A stretch of DNA of 64,000 nt from Watersipora subatra (lineage: Eukaryota > Bryozoa > Gymnolaemata > Cheilostomatida > Watersiporidae): positions 3,534,001 through 3,598,000 of the forward strand of contig NC_088714.1 of assembly GCF_963576615.1 (NCBI RefSeq). Reading direction: 5' to 3'. This document shows, piece after piece, positions 11,501 through 23,500 of the stretch; the stretch's first letter is position 1; each line of letters opens with the position of its first letter. The notes beneath the pieces are model-generated. The model saw only the letters and a program-made list of their open reading frames with translations, searched no databases and had not been told where the DNA came from. The position numbers and the translations under genes are program-made.

Positions 11501-14500
11501 CTTGTCACCGTGAAGTGAGACGCGCTGCCACTATATTCATAGTAGTGTCTGATATTGTTAGTGTTAATATACTGGTATGCTAATATTATCTATTAAGTGT
11601 TTATACTGTGATGAGATATATTAGTCATTTATAAGCTTGTTAGTTTCAATTGAAATGTTAAAACAGATTTGGTATCAATGGTTTAGTCATAGCTCAGTTT
11701 ATTGGCCTTCCTGGCTTTTATTTAATGCCGTTGTGCAATTGCTTTTCTTATTTTTTAGGAAAACTCACAGAACGCTGCTCTGGTCGGCTCAACTCTGGAA
11801 ACATTACTTCGTTTTCTCAACTGGATTCCTCTTGGCTATATCTTTGAAACTACACTCATCTCTTCGCTTATTGAAAAGTTCCTCGATGTACCCATGTTCC
11901 GCAACGTTACACTCAAGTGCCTGACAGAAGTGTCTTGCATTCAGGCGCCTCAGTATACCCCTCAATTCATCACCCTCTTCCAAATGACGATAACCAAGCT
12001 CAAACAGGTGATCTTTCATCAGATAAATCTTCAACATTTGAACAATTGTTTGTTCAGAAATGTCATAGAAGCGCAATAACAACTGGCATAGTAGATTTGT
12101 TATGTATCTTTATAACGTTGCTGTGTGATATTACAAGGGTTTGACATTTGTTTTCATGAGAGTTCTATAAGGCTTATTCTTTATGCATAGTCAGAACTGA
12201 TGTTGTATCATACTTGTTGGTATGTGTTGTACAGTTAGCAGAACTGTATTATCCACACTTGTGTTATTCATTTCGGACAGATGATGCCTTCCAACACAAA
12301 CCTCCGAGAAGCTTACCAGCAAGGCAAAGACGATGAGCAAAACTTCATACAGAACCTCGCCCTCTTTTTGGTCGCCATTCTCAAAGAGCATGGCGGTAGA
12401 TCGTTCGAAGCTGAGGGTTTGAAGGTATATTGTGTGATGTTGTGCCTCTAGCATCCAACACAATTGGCTACTAACTCAATTTTGTATACAAATCCGTTGC
12501 TACAACTGGCTCTGACTGCTGTGGTGATTTACTCTTACTGTTATGTTTCAAATAGCTTTCCAATTACGATGTCTCATTCAAAAACAATGTTTCTACAAGT
12601 TGATTATTTGTTTTTAAACTTAAATGTAAATTCATTTACTTCGTCCTTATCTCTCTGTTATTTTTTTGGTTCTGCGCACTCAGGGTGCCCCCTGCAGAGA
12701 TTTGCCTGTTTTCTGATAAATCACTGCGAAAAGCTTTATCTTCCCTAATTTGTTGCAATGGTTCACATAAAATTTGAATTGAAATCATAGGCCGCTTACA
12801 ATTAACCTCCCTCTTCCTTACCTTTTGTACATTTTCTTACCCCCTTTAGGAGACATTACGGGAAGCTCTCCACTATCTCATATTGATCTCAGAAGTCGAG
12901 GAAGTGGAGATCTTTAAAATTTGTCTTGACTATTGGAATACTCTGGCAGCTGAGCTTTACAGAGAGACTCCTGCCACCGGGGCCTCCCAGTCACCCTTGC
13001 TTCTCATTGGTGGATTGATGAGCAGCATGAGGCAGATGGAGATGTCTCCTAGAAGAGCGCTTTACAATCCTACTCTTAGCAAGGTTTGTTGTCAAGGTCA
13101 AAGGCTTTTTGTGACTAGGTCTGTTTAGTTCTGAGTATAGTAGCATAATCTAACTTCTTAGTTTGGTAAAATATTTGCATATTGAACTAAATATTTCTAT
13201 AAAAAATACATACACAGTACTAGTTTTAGCCTGTCTTGACAAGCTGTTGTTTTTGCGTAGTTGTCCCCCCGTCGAGCGGCGAGCAACAACAGCTTGTCAC
13301 AAGACGTACTGCACCTGATGCATCAGCTGCACTTATAGGGAGTTGTTCTCTTCCGTCTACGCGGCTTGGCCGCGATGTTATGCCGGTCGCTCCATTGGTA
13401 ATCATAACGGACTTCACGCAAAAATTTATGTAGAAAAAAAAACAAGATTACAACGTTTAACCAAAAACCAGTTTCTGTGATAAACTTTAGTAGAACTTAA
13501 GAATAAAATAAACTCAAAATAAAATCCATAAGAGCAAATAAAACTGACTGATACAAAAATAGAAATAAAACTGACTGAGCGCACAAGTAACGACATCTTT
13601 AGTCGCTGTTGTTGCCTAAGTTCTCAAATTCTAATAAAGTTTACTGCAGAGAGGGGTCGCCAGTTAAACGTTCTTATCTTAATTTTTCTACATAAATTTT
13701 TGCGTGAAATCCGTTATGATTACCAATGGAGCGACAGGAAGAACATCGCAGCCGAGCCGCGTAGACGGAAGAGAACAACTCCTTATAAGTGCAGCTGATG
13801 CATCAGGTGCAGTACGTCTTGTGACAAGCTGTTGTTGCTCGCCGCTCGACGGGGGGACAACTACGCAAAAACAATCGCTTGTCAAGACAGGCTATACTAG
13901 TTGGTACACTGCACTGTTACTACTACACACGGTACAGTTTATTTAATATGATGCTTGTAATTATTCCTAAATAATTATTTGAGATAATTACACATAGTCA
14001 TTAACAAATAGATTATAAAGATATGCGAATAGAGATGTAATAAAATAAATCAATGAACATTTAAACAATAAAAAGGCTGCCATTGCTACGCTGTTTTAAA
14101 GGCGTGAATAAATGTGTAGGTTTGGCAATGTGTAAGTGCATAGGTGAATAGAGATACTCGGTATAACTTCTCTAATTTAAGCTTGGTGAGGTTTAAACGA
14201 ATTGAGCTTACAGTTTTATGTAAGCTTTACTTCTGTATCATTTTATGTTCATTTTCTGATGACACTGCGCTACTTCAGACAACGTTAAACGTCATTATGT
14301 TGATGTTAATTTCGGTGTTGAGTAAAATATTTCTCCGCATTTTCAAGTCGGAGAATTCAAGTGTGAAAGCAATTGTAAGTGGAGGTTTGGCTATATGCAA
14401 AAGTATCTGAGCCAAAGAACATGGCTCCCCAGTCTTATCTACCTGGAAGTAAGATATGGAACAGTTACGTAAATCAAAGGCTCAACTGGAATGATTAAGA

Positions 14501-17500
14501 TTTCACATGCCTAATCTTAAATACGCCAATAAAACCTTATAGTAGTTGGGAGCAATGTTCAATGGCAGCATTATAATAGTTTAATCATTATATTTTATTA
14601 TAAAAGTTTTATTTCAAAATGTTAATATTTGACAGAGATTTCAGGCGTAAGTGTTTATTCAACTTTCCTATATCCAGATTGTCATTCGCAAAAACAATGA
14701 TTTTCAGGAACTTGAGTAAAAAAAAGAGGGATGTGGTACAGACTAGCTGACTAATAGCTTTAAACATGAATAACTTCATAGTGAAGTATATTTAGAAACA
14801 ACTGTGTCATCAGTTATTCATTTAATATGAAGGTGTTTGTAGGTGAGGTAATCCCACACTGATGCAAAACATTTAATATAGTTCATTAGTTCAATTTGTT
14901 GTAATGATCAGTGAAAATAGTGCTAATCAAATTCTAGTAGTACAATCAATTATTGTAATATGATGATACCTCAACTTATAACTAGGTCTACTAGTGCAGC
15001 AATTGTGAACAATCAGTTTAAAAACTCTGCGTAATAACTAGTTACTGATAATTGTTCACTTAAAGTTCGGTAGCCATAATAATAATAAACATTCAAGCTA
15101 TTTTTAAAAATTTCAATGTATGTCAGCCAATGTGATTGATATAGTTATTAATCTCGCTCCTTTCTATTTGTTCAAATCATTGAATATATGAAAAGAATAT
15201 TTGTTAAAATAGCTTTTAAAATGGTCAGACACCTTTTAATTTGGTTAGATTTGCAAATATAAAACCAACTAACAGAATGGCCGGTGTTGCACGGGTACTA
15301 AAAATTAGCTTATAAGCAGTGATAGCAATGCCACCATTATAACCTTAGCTTATAAACAATGCCACTTGTCATTAGCCTGGCACATTGCCAATGGCTAATT
15401 TGAGTAAGCTCTTACTAATACATTGAATGACGTTGCACCGTAATGAAGAGGGGTAGCATATTTGCACTAGGATAGGGACATATATTGCCCAATGAATGCA
15501 GTAAGCTTGCATGGTGTAAAGGGTAAGGTTTTTGACTGATGAACAGGAGGCCCTGAGATCAAATCTTCTGCAGGACTCTTCATTCCAAGATTCAATAGTT
15601 TTAGCCAGACATACCAAAGGACATACAAGGATTTACATTTATATAGATAACATAATTTAGTTAAAATATAATTTATTGAATAATTGTGATCTCGATGTAT
15701 TTGTTATTTGTTCTAGAACACTAGTTGACAATCATTTTATAATCATGTTGTGACATTCTTCCATGTCAATTAATTATTTTCAATTATCTGTTAGAATTGT
15801 GCAATTATTGGTGTGATTATTCACTTTTTACCGATATTCTAGTATCTCTGTAGGATTTAATTGTATGAATCGTAGTTTGTTAACTTGTTTTGTGGTATGT
15901 AGTTGAGGAGAGTCATGATCTCTCGGATGGCCAAGCCAGAGGAAGTGCTTGTGGTAGAGAATGAACAGGGCGAAGTTGTGAGAGAGTTCATGAAGGATAC
16001 AGACTCCATAAATCTCTACAAAAATATGAGGGAAACTCTTGGTGGGTGCAGCATCTGCTTCTACATAACGCTGAGTACATTCGAGTATACATTCATTTGC
16101 TATCAATCAAATAATGGTGTTGACCACCAGACATTCGTCTATCTTAATAGCATTAAAGATCTATAATTGATATTTACTTTGTATTGATATTTTATTATAT
16201 ACATTTTTTGACACTTAACAATTTTTGTGCTGTCTGTCAGTGTAATATTTGTGATGCAAAATTTTACTCATGTTTTTTTTTGCTAGTTTAAAAATGATTT
16301 GTAGATCCACCATTGTGAAAATTTGTGCATATAGTGGTGTATTCGTTTCAGTCTATCTAACTCACCTTGATTACGGTGATACAGAAATGATCATGACAGA
16401 AAAACTGCATAATCAGGTGAATGGCACAGAATGGTCATGGAAAAATCTCAACACCCTCTGTTGGGCGATAGGAAGCATCAGGTAGCATTATTTTTATGGT
16501 ATCACATTAGTTGGCTTGTCCACTTGTATTCGCTTGCTCCCTAAAGAAAATGGTAATCGTGTTTTAAACTACTTTGTGATATTATTGGTCATCTTATCAT
16601 AATCTCCTTGGTCTGTCCACTGCAAATTATATTCAAGACTGGAAGCCTGTGTGTGTTGTAACATTTCAAGCTTAGACAAATTTTATTTCCTTCCAATCTG
16701 CTGTTGCGTACACAAGTGTCAATGTTATATTAGGTTCTCAGATTATGAACTAGCAATTACACTCTTACCATTGTTTTCATTCCTATCAATCACATTTCAA
16801 GATAAACTTGTTAGAGTTTCAACCGAAAAGTTATGCATGTAGAAACATTGTGACCTGATTTGTTCATAAAATCTGTATGAATCAACACTCCATCTGATAT
16901 CAGCCAGAAGTACATTGCTTGGTAATCGTACGAATCCTTTCTGTTAGCGGTGCCATGCATGAGGAGGATGAGAAGCGTTTCCTTGTCACTGTGATAAAGG
17001 ATCTGCTCGGCCTGTGTGAGCAGAAAAGAGGCAAAGACAACAAGGCTATTATTGCTAGTAACATCATGTATGTAGTTGGACAGTACCCTCGCTTTCTCAG
17101 AGCACACTGGAGATTCCTGAAGACAGTTGTCAACAAAAACTTTGAATTCATGCACGGTATGTTACTTATTAACATATAATGGAATAAATGTGTTAACTTG
17201 TTTCTAAGCCAAGGCGATGAATAAGCATGCAGTTTAGGAAACTAACGATGTTACAACTGCTTGCAGAGACCCATGATGGAGTGCAGGACATGGCCTGTGA
17301 CACATTTCTCAAGATAGCCCAAAAATGCAGACGGCATTTCGTGCAGATACAAGTTGGAGAGGCTGTTCCTTTCATTGAAGAGATACTATCAAGTATAAAC
17401 ACTATAATATGTGATCTCAACCCCCAGCAGGTATTGCTTGTTGTTTCATCCTTCACCAGTTTTCATTGTGCAAGCTTTTGTTATGCATTTCAAACTCTTT

Positions 17501-20500
17501 ACGTTATTGGTAGAGCGTGTTGTGTATTTTTATGTTGGTACTAAATGAATGCTGGGTGTTGCACAGGTAATAAAAAAGTTTTTGCACAGAAAAGCTATTT
17601 GTAATCAACATTTACCAAACAAACTTCATCCCATTCAAGTTGAAAGTGTTTTCTTTATTTCTGTGAACTGTGTTTATTTCTGTGTAATTCATACTGTACT
17701 GGCTGCTGTGCCCACTACAGCTCTACATTGATTGCAATAGTCTTGTTGGCAATGCGAGTTTAAGCATTTTTAATTATTCAAGTAAATTATTAGTTTTGCA
17801 GTCATTGATGCCACTTGATCGTGTTTAATGACACATCATTTATCGTTTTTAATGATACATCATAGGTACATACCTTCTATGAAGCAGTTGGACTGATGAT
17901 TGGCGCCCAGACAGAAGTAGAGACGCAGGAAATGCTCATTGAAAAGTACATGAGTCTGCCTAACCAAGTGTGGGACTCCATTATTAGTGATGCATCGAAC
18001 AGTGTTGATATACTCAAAGATCCCGAAATCATCAAACAGCTTGGAAATATTCTTAAGACCAATGTTCGAGCTTGCAAAAGCCTTGGCCATCCATATGTTA
18101 AACAGGTATGTTGGTCAAGGATTCCATTCTACAGCATGCGAGCTACACTACGATTGGCCGTATAGCCATTATAGCGATAAGGCTAGTCTGTTAACGTGTT
18201 GCTATAGCATTCCTCTACAACATATTCCTGAAGCATCTACATATGGACCTAAGTTTGTGCAGATGTTTGACCGATCAAGGATGAGACCGGTAATGCTTAT
18301 TATCGTGCTTCTTTTGCAGTTGGGTAGAATCTACTTGGACATGTTGAATGTTTACAAAGTGATGTCTGAGAACATAACCACCGCTTGTGTGACAAACGGT
18401 AATCAAGTTATCAAACAACCGCTCATCAAAGGAATGAGAACGGTGAAGAAGGAGACGCTCAAGTTGATAAGCAGCTGGGTGTTTCGTTCCAAGGACCCTG
18501 TGGTATGTATGATTATTAGTGCTAGACGTTGTAGTCGTGTAGTAAAATGCAGTGACTATAAATATTCTATATATCGTGAAAATCTCTAAATTGTGCAAAT
18601 GTTACTTTTAGAGCAACTAATAAAGGGTTACTTCTATGACTCATAGTTTGAATTGACAAATAATTATATTGTGCAAAAGCTTCACTATGAGCCTTGGAGA
18701 AAGAAGTCAGTAATAGGCTGTTGATGATTTACAGTTTGTAGTAATTGTTTGTTTGAGCTGTCTGACATAAGTGCGGCTTATGGTTTAATTTCAGATTAGC
18801 ACCAGAAGGCTCACTTTTCTAGACTATCCTTGCTTTTAGTCACAGATATTTCAAGTTTTCTTTCCTGTATCATTGCAAGCCTTGATTACATGAACTATTT
18901 TCAACTAGTCGAGTTTGGCTATTCCTTACATAGAACGATAGTTTGTACTTTTGTAAAAGGTTTATAAGTACTGTCACTAGTCTGTCATGAGTACCTGTCA
19001 CTAGTCTGTTTATTGTACAGGTGGTTTCAGAGAATTTCATAGCTCCTCTGCTGGATGCAGTTCTACTCGACTACAAAAGAGGAGTGCCAGCTTCTCGTGA
19101 GCCTGAAGTACTTGGCACAATGGCCACCATTGTTAGCGAACTTGGCGTAAGTTTCTTCCTGATCGCTTTTCCCGTTTATTTAGAAAGTCACCTATGCCAT
19201 TCATTGTCACTCCTGGTCGTTGCATCACTAAAGACTGTGTTTACAAAATATGGAGATGGAGTGTTTATTGTAGAATTACATCACGAAAATAGTGCCTGAG
19301 ATCTTCGATGCCGTCTTTGAGTGTACTTTGGAGATGATTAACAAGGACTTTGAAGAATTTCCGGAGCATAGGACTGAGTTCTTCACTTTGCTGCAGGCTG
19401 TCAACTCACATTGTTTTGCAGGTGTGATTTTTATTTTGGAATGAATATAGGCGTGTTTTTGTATTAATTATGCTATTATCTTTGCTAATATTGTTGATAG
19501 ACAAAAACTCAAGTTTTCCTTCCGAATATCACATATGCACTTAAATTATATCTTTGTACTTTATTTTGTTTCAAGTAGCTTTTTCATTTTAAACAAATAG
19601 ACTTCAATCGAGTAATTATCTAGTTTACTATTAGAAATGAGAAGCCTACTTCCACGCTTGTAAATAGATGCTGATGCTGCTTTTTATCTCCATATGCAGC
19701 TTTTGATTGGTTAGCTAAACAATGTCAAACAGTGGAACAACAAATGCTAGAAATGTATGCAAACATTCAAAACTGAAAAAGTTTTGGGGAGGCTCATTGT
19801 TTCAACTCTTGTGAGGTGAAATCATTTTTTGTATTACAGACCTGTTGGGGTATTTGATGAAGATTAGCAAAAATCAAATTGTGGAGTTTATAGCTCATAT
19901 CGCAGTTTTAAATACTGATGTTTTTTTGTAAAATTTCAAAATTTTCATCACTTTCACTGCTAAAGGATCAAAGTTGCTTCATAGAACTTGGCAAAAAGGC
20001 TGAACATCGACTTCACAAACTTTATTTTTCATGCAAGTATAACCTAATTGGGTGCACTGCGGCCTGCTACATGTTCATATAGTATTATACACCGTAAAAC
20101 TTTTATTTGAATGGCATGGCGCCCCATCTTTTAGAATAGTGCTTTATTATGGGGTGATGATCAAATAAAGGGTGGCATTGTATTTTTTAACACCTAAACT
20201 GTTGAGAAGATAGATTTAACTCTTTCCCAGGCGGATCGAATGTCGCCCGTATGTCGCACTCTCCTTCAGGCGGTGCGACATCAGCCCTTTTGTATACAAA
20301 CCCTTTTGTATACAAACCCTTTTGTATACAAACCCTTTTGTATACAAACCCTTTTGTATACAAACCCTTTTGTTTTCAAAAATTTGCCAACTAACCTCCA
20401 ACTTGTACTTCCAACTCTCTAAGCAAATATGCACGAGGAAGCTCGTACGTGTCTCTACCAGTTGATATCTATTGCTTGCAATTAACCTACCATTATCTTA

Positions 20501-23500
20501 CAGTCTGTGTTGCAATTTGTTGGAGATTTAAAGTTTTTCATTTCATTCTAAATTTGAAGGTTTATTTTCACGGCGTAACTACATTTAACAAGATTGCATA
20601 AAAGCTCATTGCACTCATTGATATGTTTGCAGTCAAAACTGGCTTTTTATTTGTAGTAGATCAGGAGTTACGAGGGTTGATCCATTGTAAGCTGAGTTTA
20701 GATTACAACAATCATGCTATTAAATAATATGCTATAAATTTGTAAATTTTTAAGTTTTGTAATAATAATAGTAATCTATCAAATGCTACTAATATGTATT
20801 TAAGAACAAGACATAAACAAACCATAATTATCGTACATGCAGAAACAAAAAGTAATATTTTGAAAGCAAAAATATTCATCGTTTGCTCCATGGGTTGTGT
20901 TCTGATTGTTAATTTGCATGGAACAATTTCATCATCCTCTAGCTGTTCAATACCTTCTTCAGTGTCTGCTGACTTAAACTCTTCTTCTGCACTGCTGAAC
21001 TAGTCGATATTAGCGTTCAAACATTCTTTTTAGCGAAGCACAACTTTTTCACTCGCTGCTATTTGAAAGACTTCTCACGAAATTAATAATAAACCTTAGC
21101 AGGATGCGCACCTATCACAAAGCATCGTAATTGCTGAGACGAGGTTTCACATACGGCGAAGTATCAAGACCAATGTAACAAATTAATAACAAGGAACTAC
21201 TATTAGCCTGATACAGTTAACTAATTATTTCTATGGCGATGGAATTCTTCTAGAGTTCTGCAACTTGGAATTGGAAAATGGACCTCAATACAAATAGAAA
21301 CAGCAAACAAATTAATTGTTATTGATGTAATCGAGTCATTATTAGCACAGTTTTTGTGGACACTTTCTACTGATCACTTGCTAGTATGGGTTCGTAAAGA
21401 TTGAAAATGTCAAATAGTTGCAATCAAATAGAAGGGGCGGTCAAATAGGTGACAGTGCAGATATAAAAGTGTGCATGCGTATAAACTTTAAGCTCTTCTT
21501 TTCTAGCATTCCTCGAGATTCCGCCACCTCAGTTCAAGCTGGTGCTGGACTCAGTTATTTGGGCATTCAAGCACACTATGAGGAATATCAGTGAGATCGG
21601 TCTTGACATACTCTACACTATGTTGAAGAACTTTAGCCTTCACGAACAGGCTGCTCAGAATTTTTACACCCTTTACTACACGGACATTGTGCAACACGTG
21701 TTTAGCGTGGTCGCTGACAGTGTTCATACTGGTGGTGAGTTGGTCCCGTCGTTGGTATGAGCATCAGTCTTTTAGCAGCCATGTAGAATATAGTTAGCCT
21801 AGTTCTTACTGTAGATGTACGCCATCTCCATCATAGTTCTCCTATTGGCTTTAAAGTCTCAAAAAGTAAATAAAACTCTCTCGCGTTTTAATTTCCTTTA
21901 CCTTGTCTTGATCAGTCATATCAAAATGATTTCATGTTAAATTATTTTCCGCTGTAAATACTTGTAAAGGAATTGGCTGATGTGTTTATTCTTGGAACTT
22001 CTAATTACCAACTGTTTCATCTAGGTACAAGAAACCAACGTTCTACTGTTTTATGTTTCATAACGAATATATATAGTCAAACATGGATGACTCGGATAGC
22101 TCTAACACTCGAACAGTTTTGTTTGGTACGTTCCCACGCAATGATAAATTGCTTCAGATAACTCGACCTCAACTTCGATAACTCAAACAGTTTTTTGCCC
22201 AACGGCTACTGAGACGGTTGTTATCGCTTTACAACTTTTAGTAGTTTGTAGGTGTCGTTATTACTATCATCGGCAAAATATTTTCATCAATGACTTTTCT
22301 AAAGGTTTGGTGAAATTTGATTTTTACCAAACATCCGCTTAGTGAGTCCTACAAAGGCTAGGAAAAGCGAGGTAACCTTAGCATAAACTTCAAAAAAAAT
22401 CGGCAAAATTGATCTTGGTTAAAACGCTCAAAAGAAAAAGAAGTCTTTTCTTCTGAGCATTTCAACAGCGATCAAGTTTTGCCAATTTTAATCTAAAAAC
22501 GTCCTGGCAGTCACATCGCATAAAACAACAAACAAATCTCAAGGGATAAAAAAATCTCTATACTTTCCAATAAAAAAATTTTAAACTTGACATTAGAAGC
22601 ATTTAATTTAAAACAAGCCATTCATGCTTTTGATTTATGATATAGTTTGTATATGTACATGTATCTACTAATGAATACATAGACTTATGACAGTGCCCTG
22701 ATAACTCGAACGCTCTGATAACTTGAACGCTCTGGTAACTCGAGCACTTTCACTCGGTCCCGTGAATTTTGAGTTATCCATGTTTGACTGTATATATGTA
22801 TTTCATGATTTCAAATTTTAAAGCTTTAACATTTCAAAACACGATACGCTAGCATTGGTAAATACAATATAGCTCGTAATCAGTTTTAGCACAACTTTCG
22901 ATAACGTAATTTATTTATAGAACTTGTCTATTCCATAACCGCACGCTTATGTAAACCTATCACTTTCTATTAAAACCATTTTTCATTATACCAAGCCACT
23001 TTGGTATAGCTAAGACATAGCTGCAATGCACGTGATACCATCATTGCAACAGTCATGTTGATTGATCAGACTTTCTAATCAAATCATATTTGTCTGAATT
23101 TTCTAAGCTCTGCCTGTTTTACAGGTCTGACGGCGCAATCCACCATCTTGGCCTATTTGTTTCACATCCTCGAGACTGGCCGAGTGACTGTACAACTTTC
23201 ACCTGACTATCCGGCTGCGCAGAATGTTCAATACGTCCAGAACTACATGCTGAATCTCCTCAAGTCTGCCTTTCCCAACCTGCTTGAGTGAGTAGCAAGC
23301 ATAGACATCTTTTTGTTAGTCATCTGTCGACTTAGTAATTGTCAACTACAATCTGGACATCGAGTACTCATAAAGTACTCAACTTGATAAAGTTCATGAC
23401 TTGGGACAGCTGCATTAATTGTGTTGTTAATTTAGCTTTACTCTATATGAAAATCGAATTGGTTATCTCTTCAGAATTATTGATATATTATTACACATGT

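Noticed and set aside
11804..12082. 92-codon minus-strand frame
   Set aside because: It is antisense to XPO1 exon 6, whose plus-strand peptide is strongly conserved.
13236..13433. 65-codon frame also found inverted at 13688-13885
   Set aside because: Both are the arms of one inverted-repeat element; the matching peptides prove arm identity, not a gene.
17987..18589. 200-codon plus-strand open frame
   Set aside because: It crosses XPO1 exons 13 and 14 in the wrong frame and reads through the intron; both exons have good family matches in other frames.
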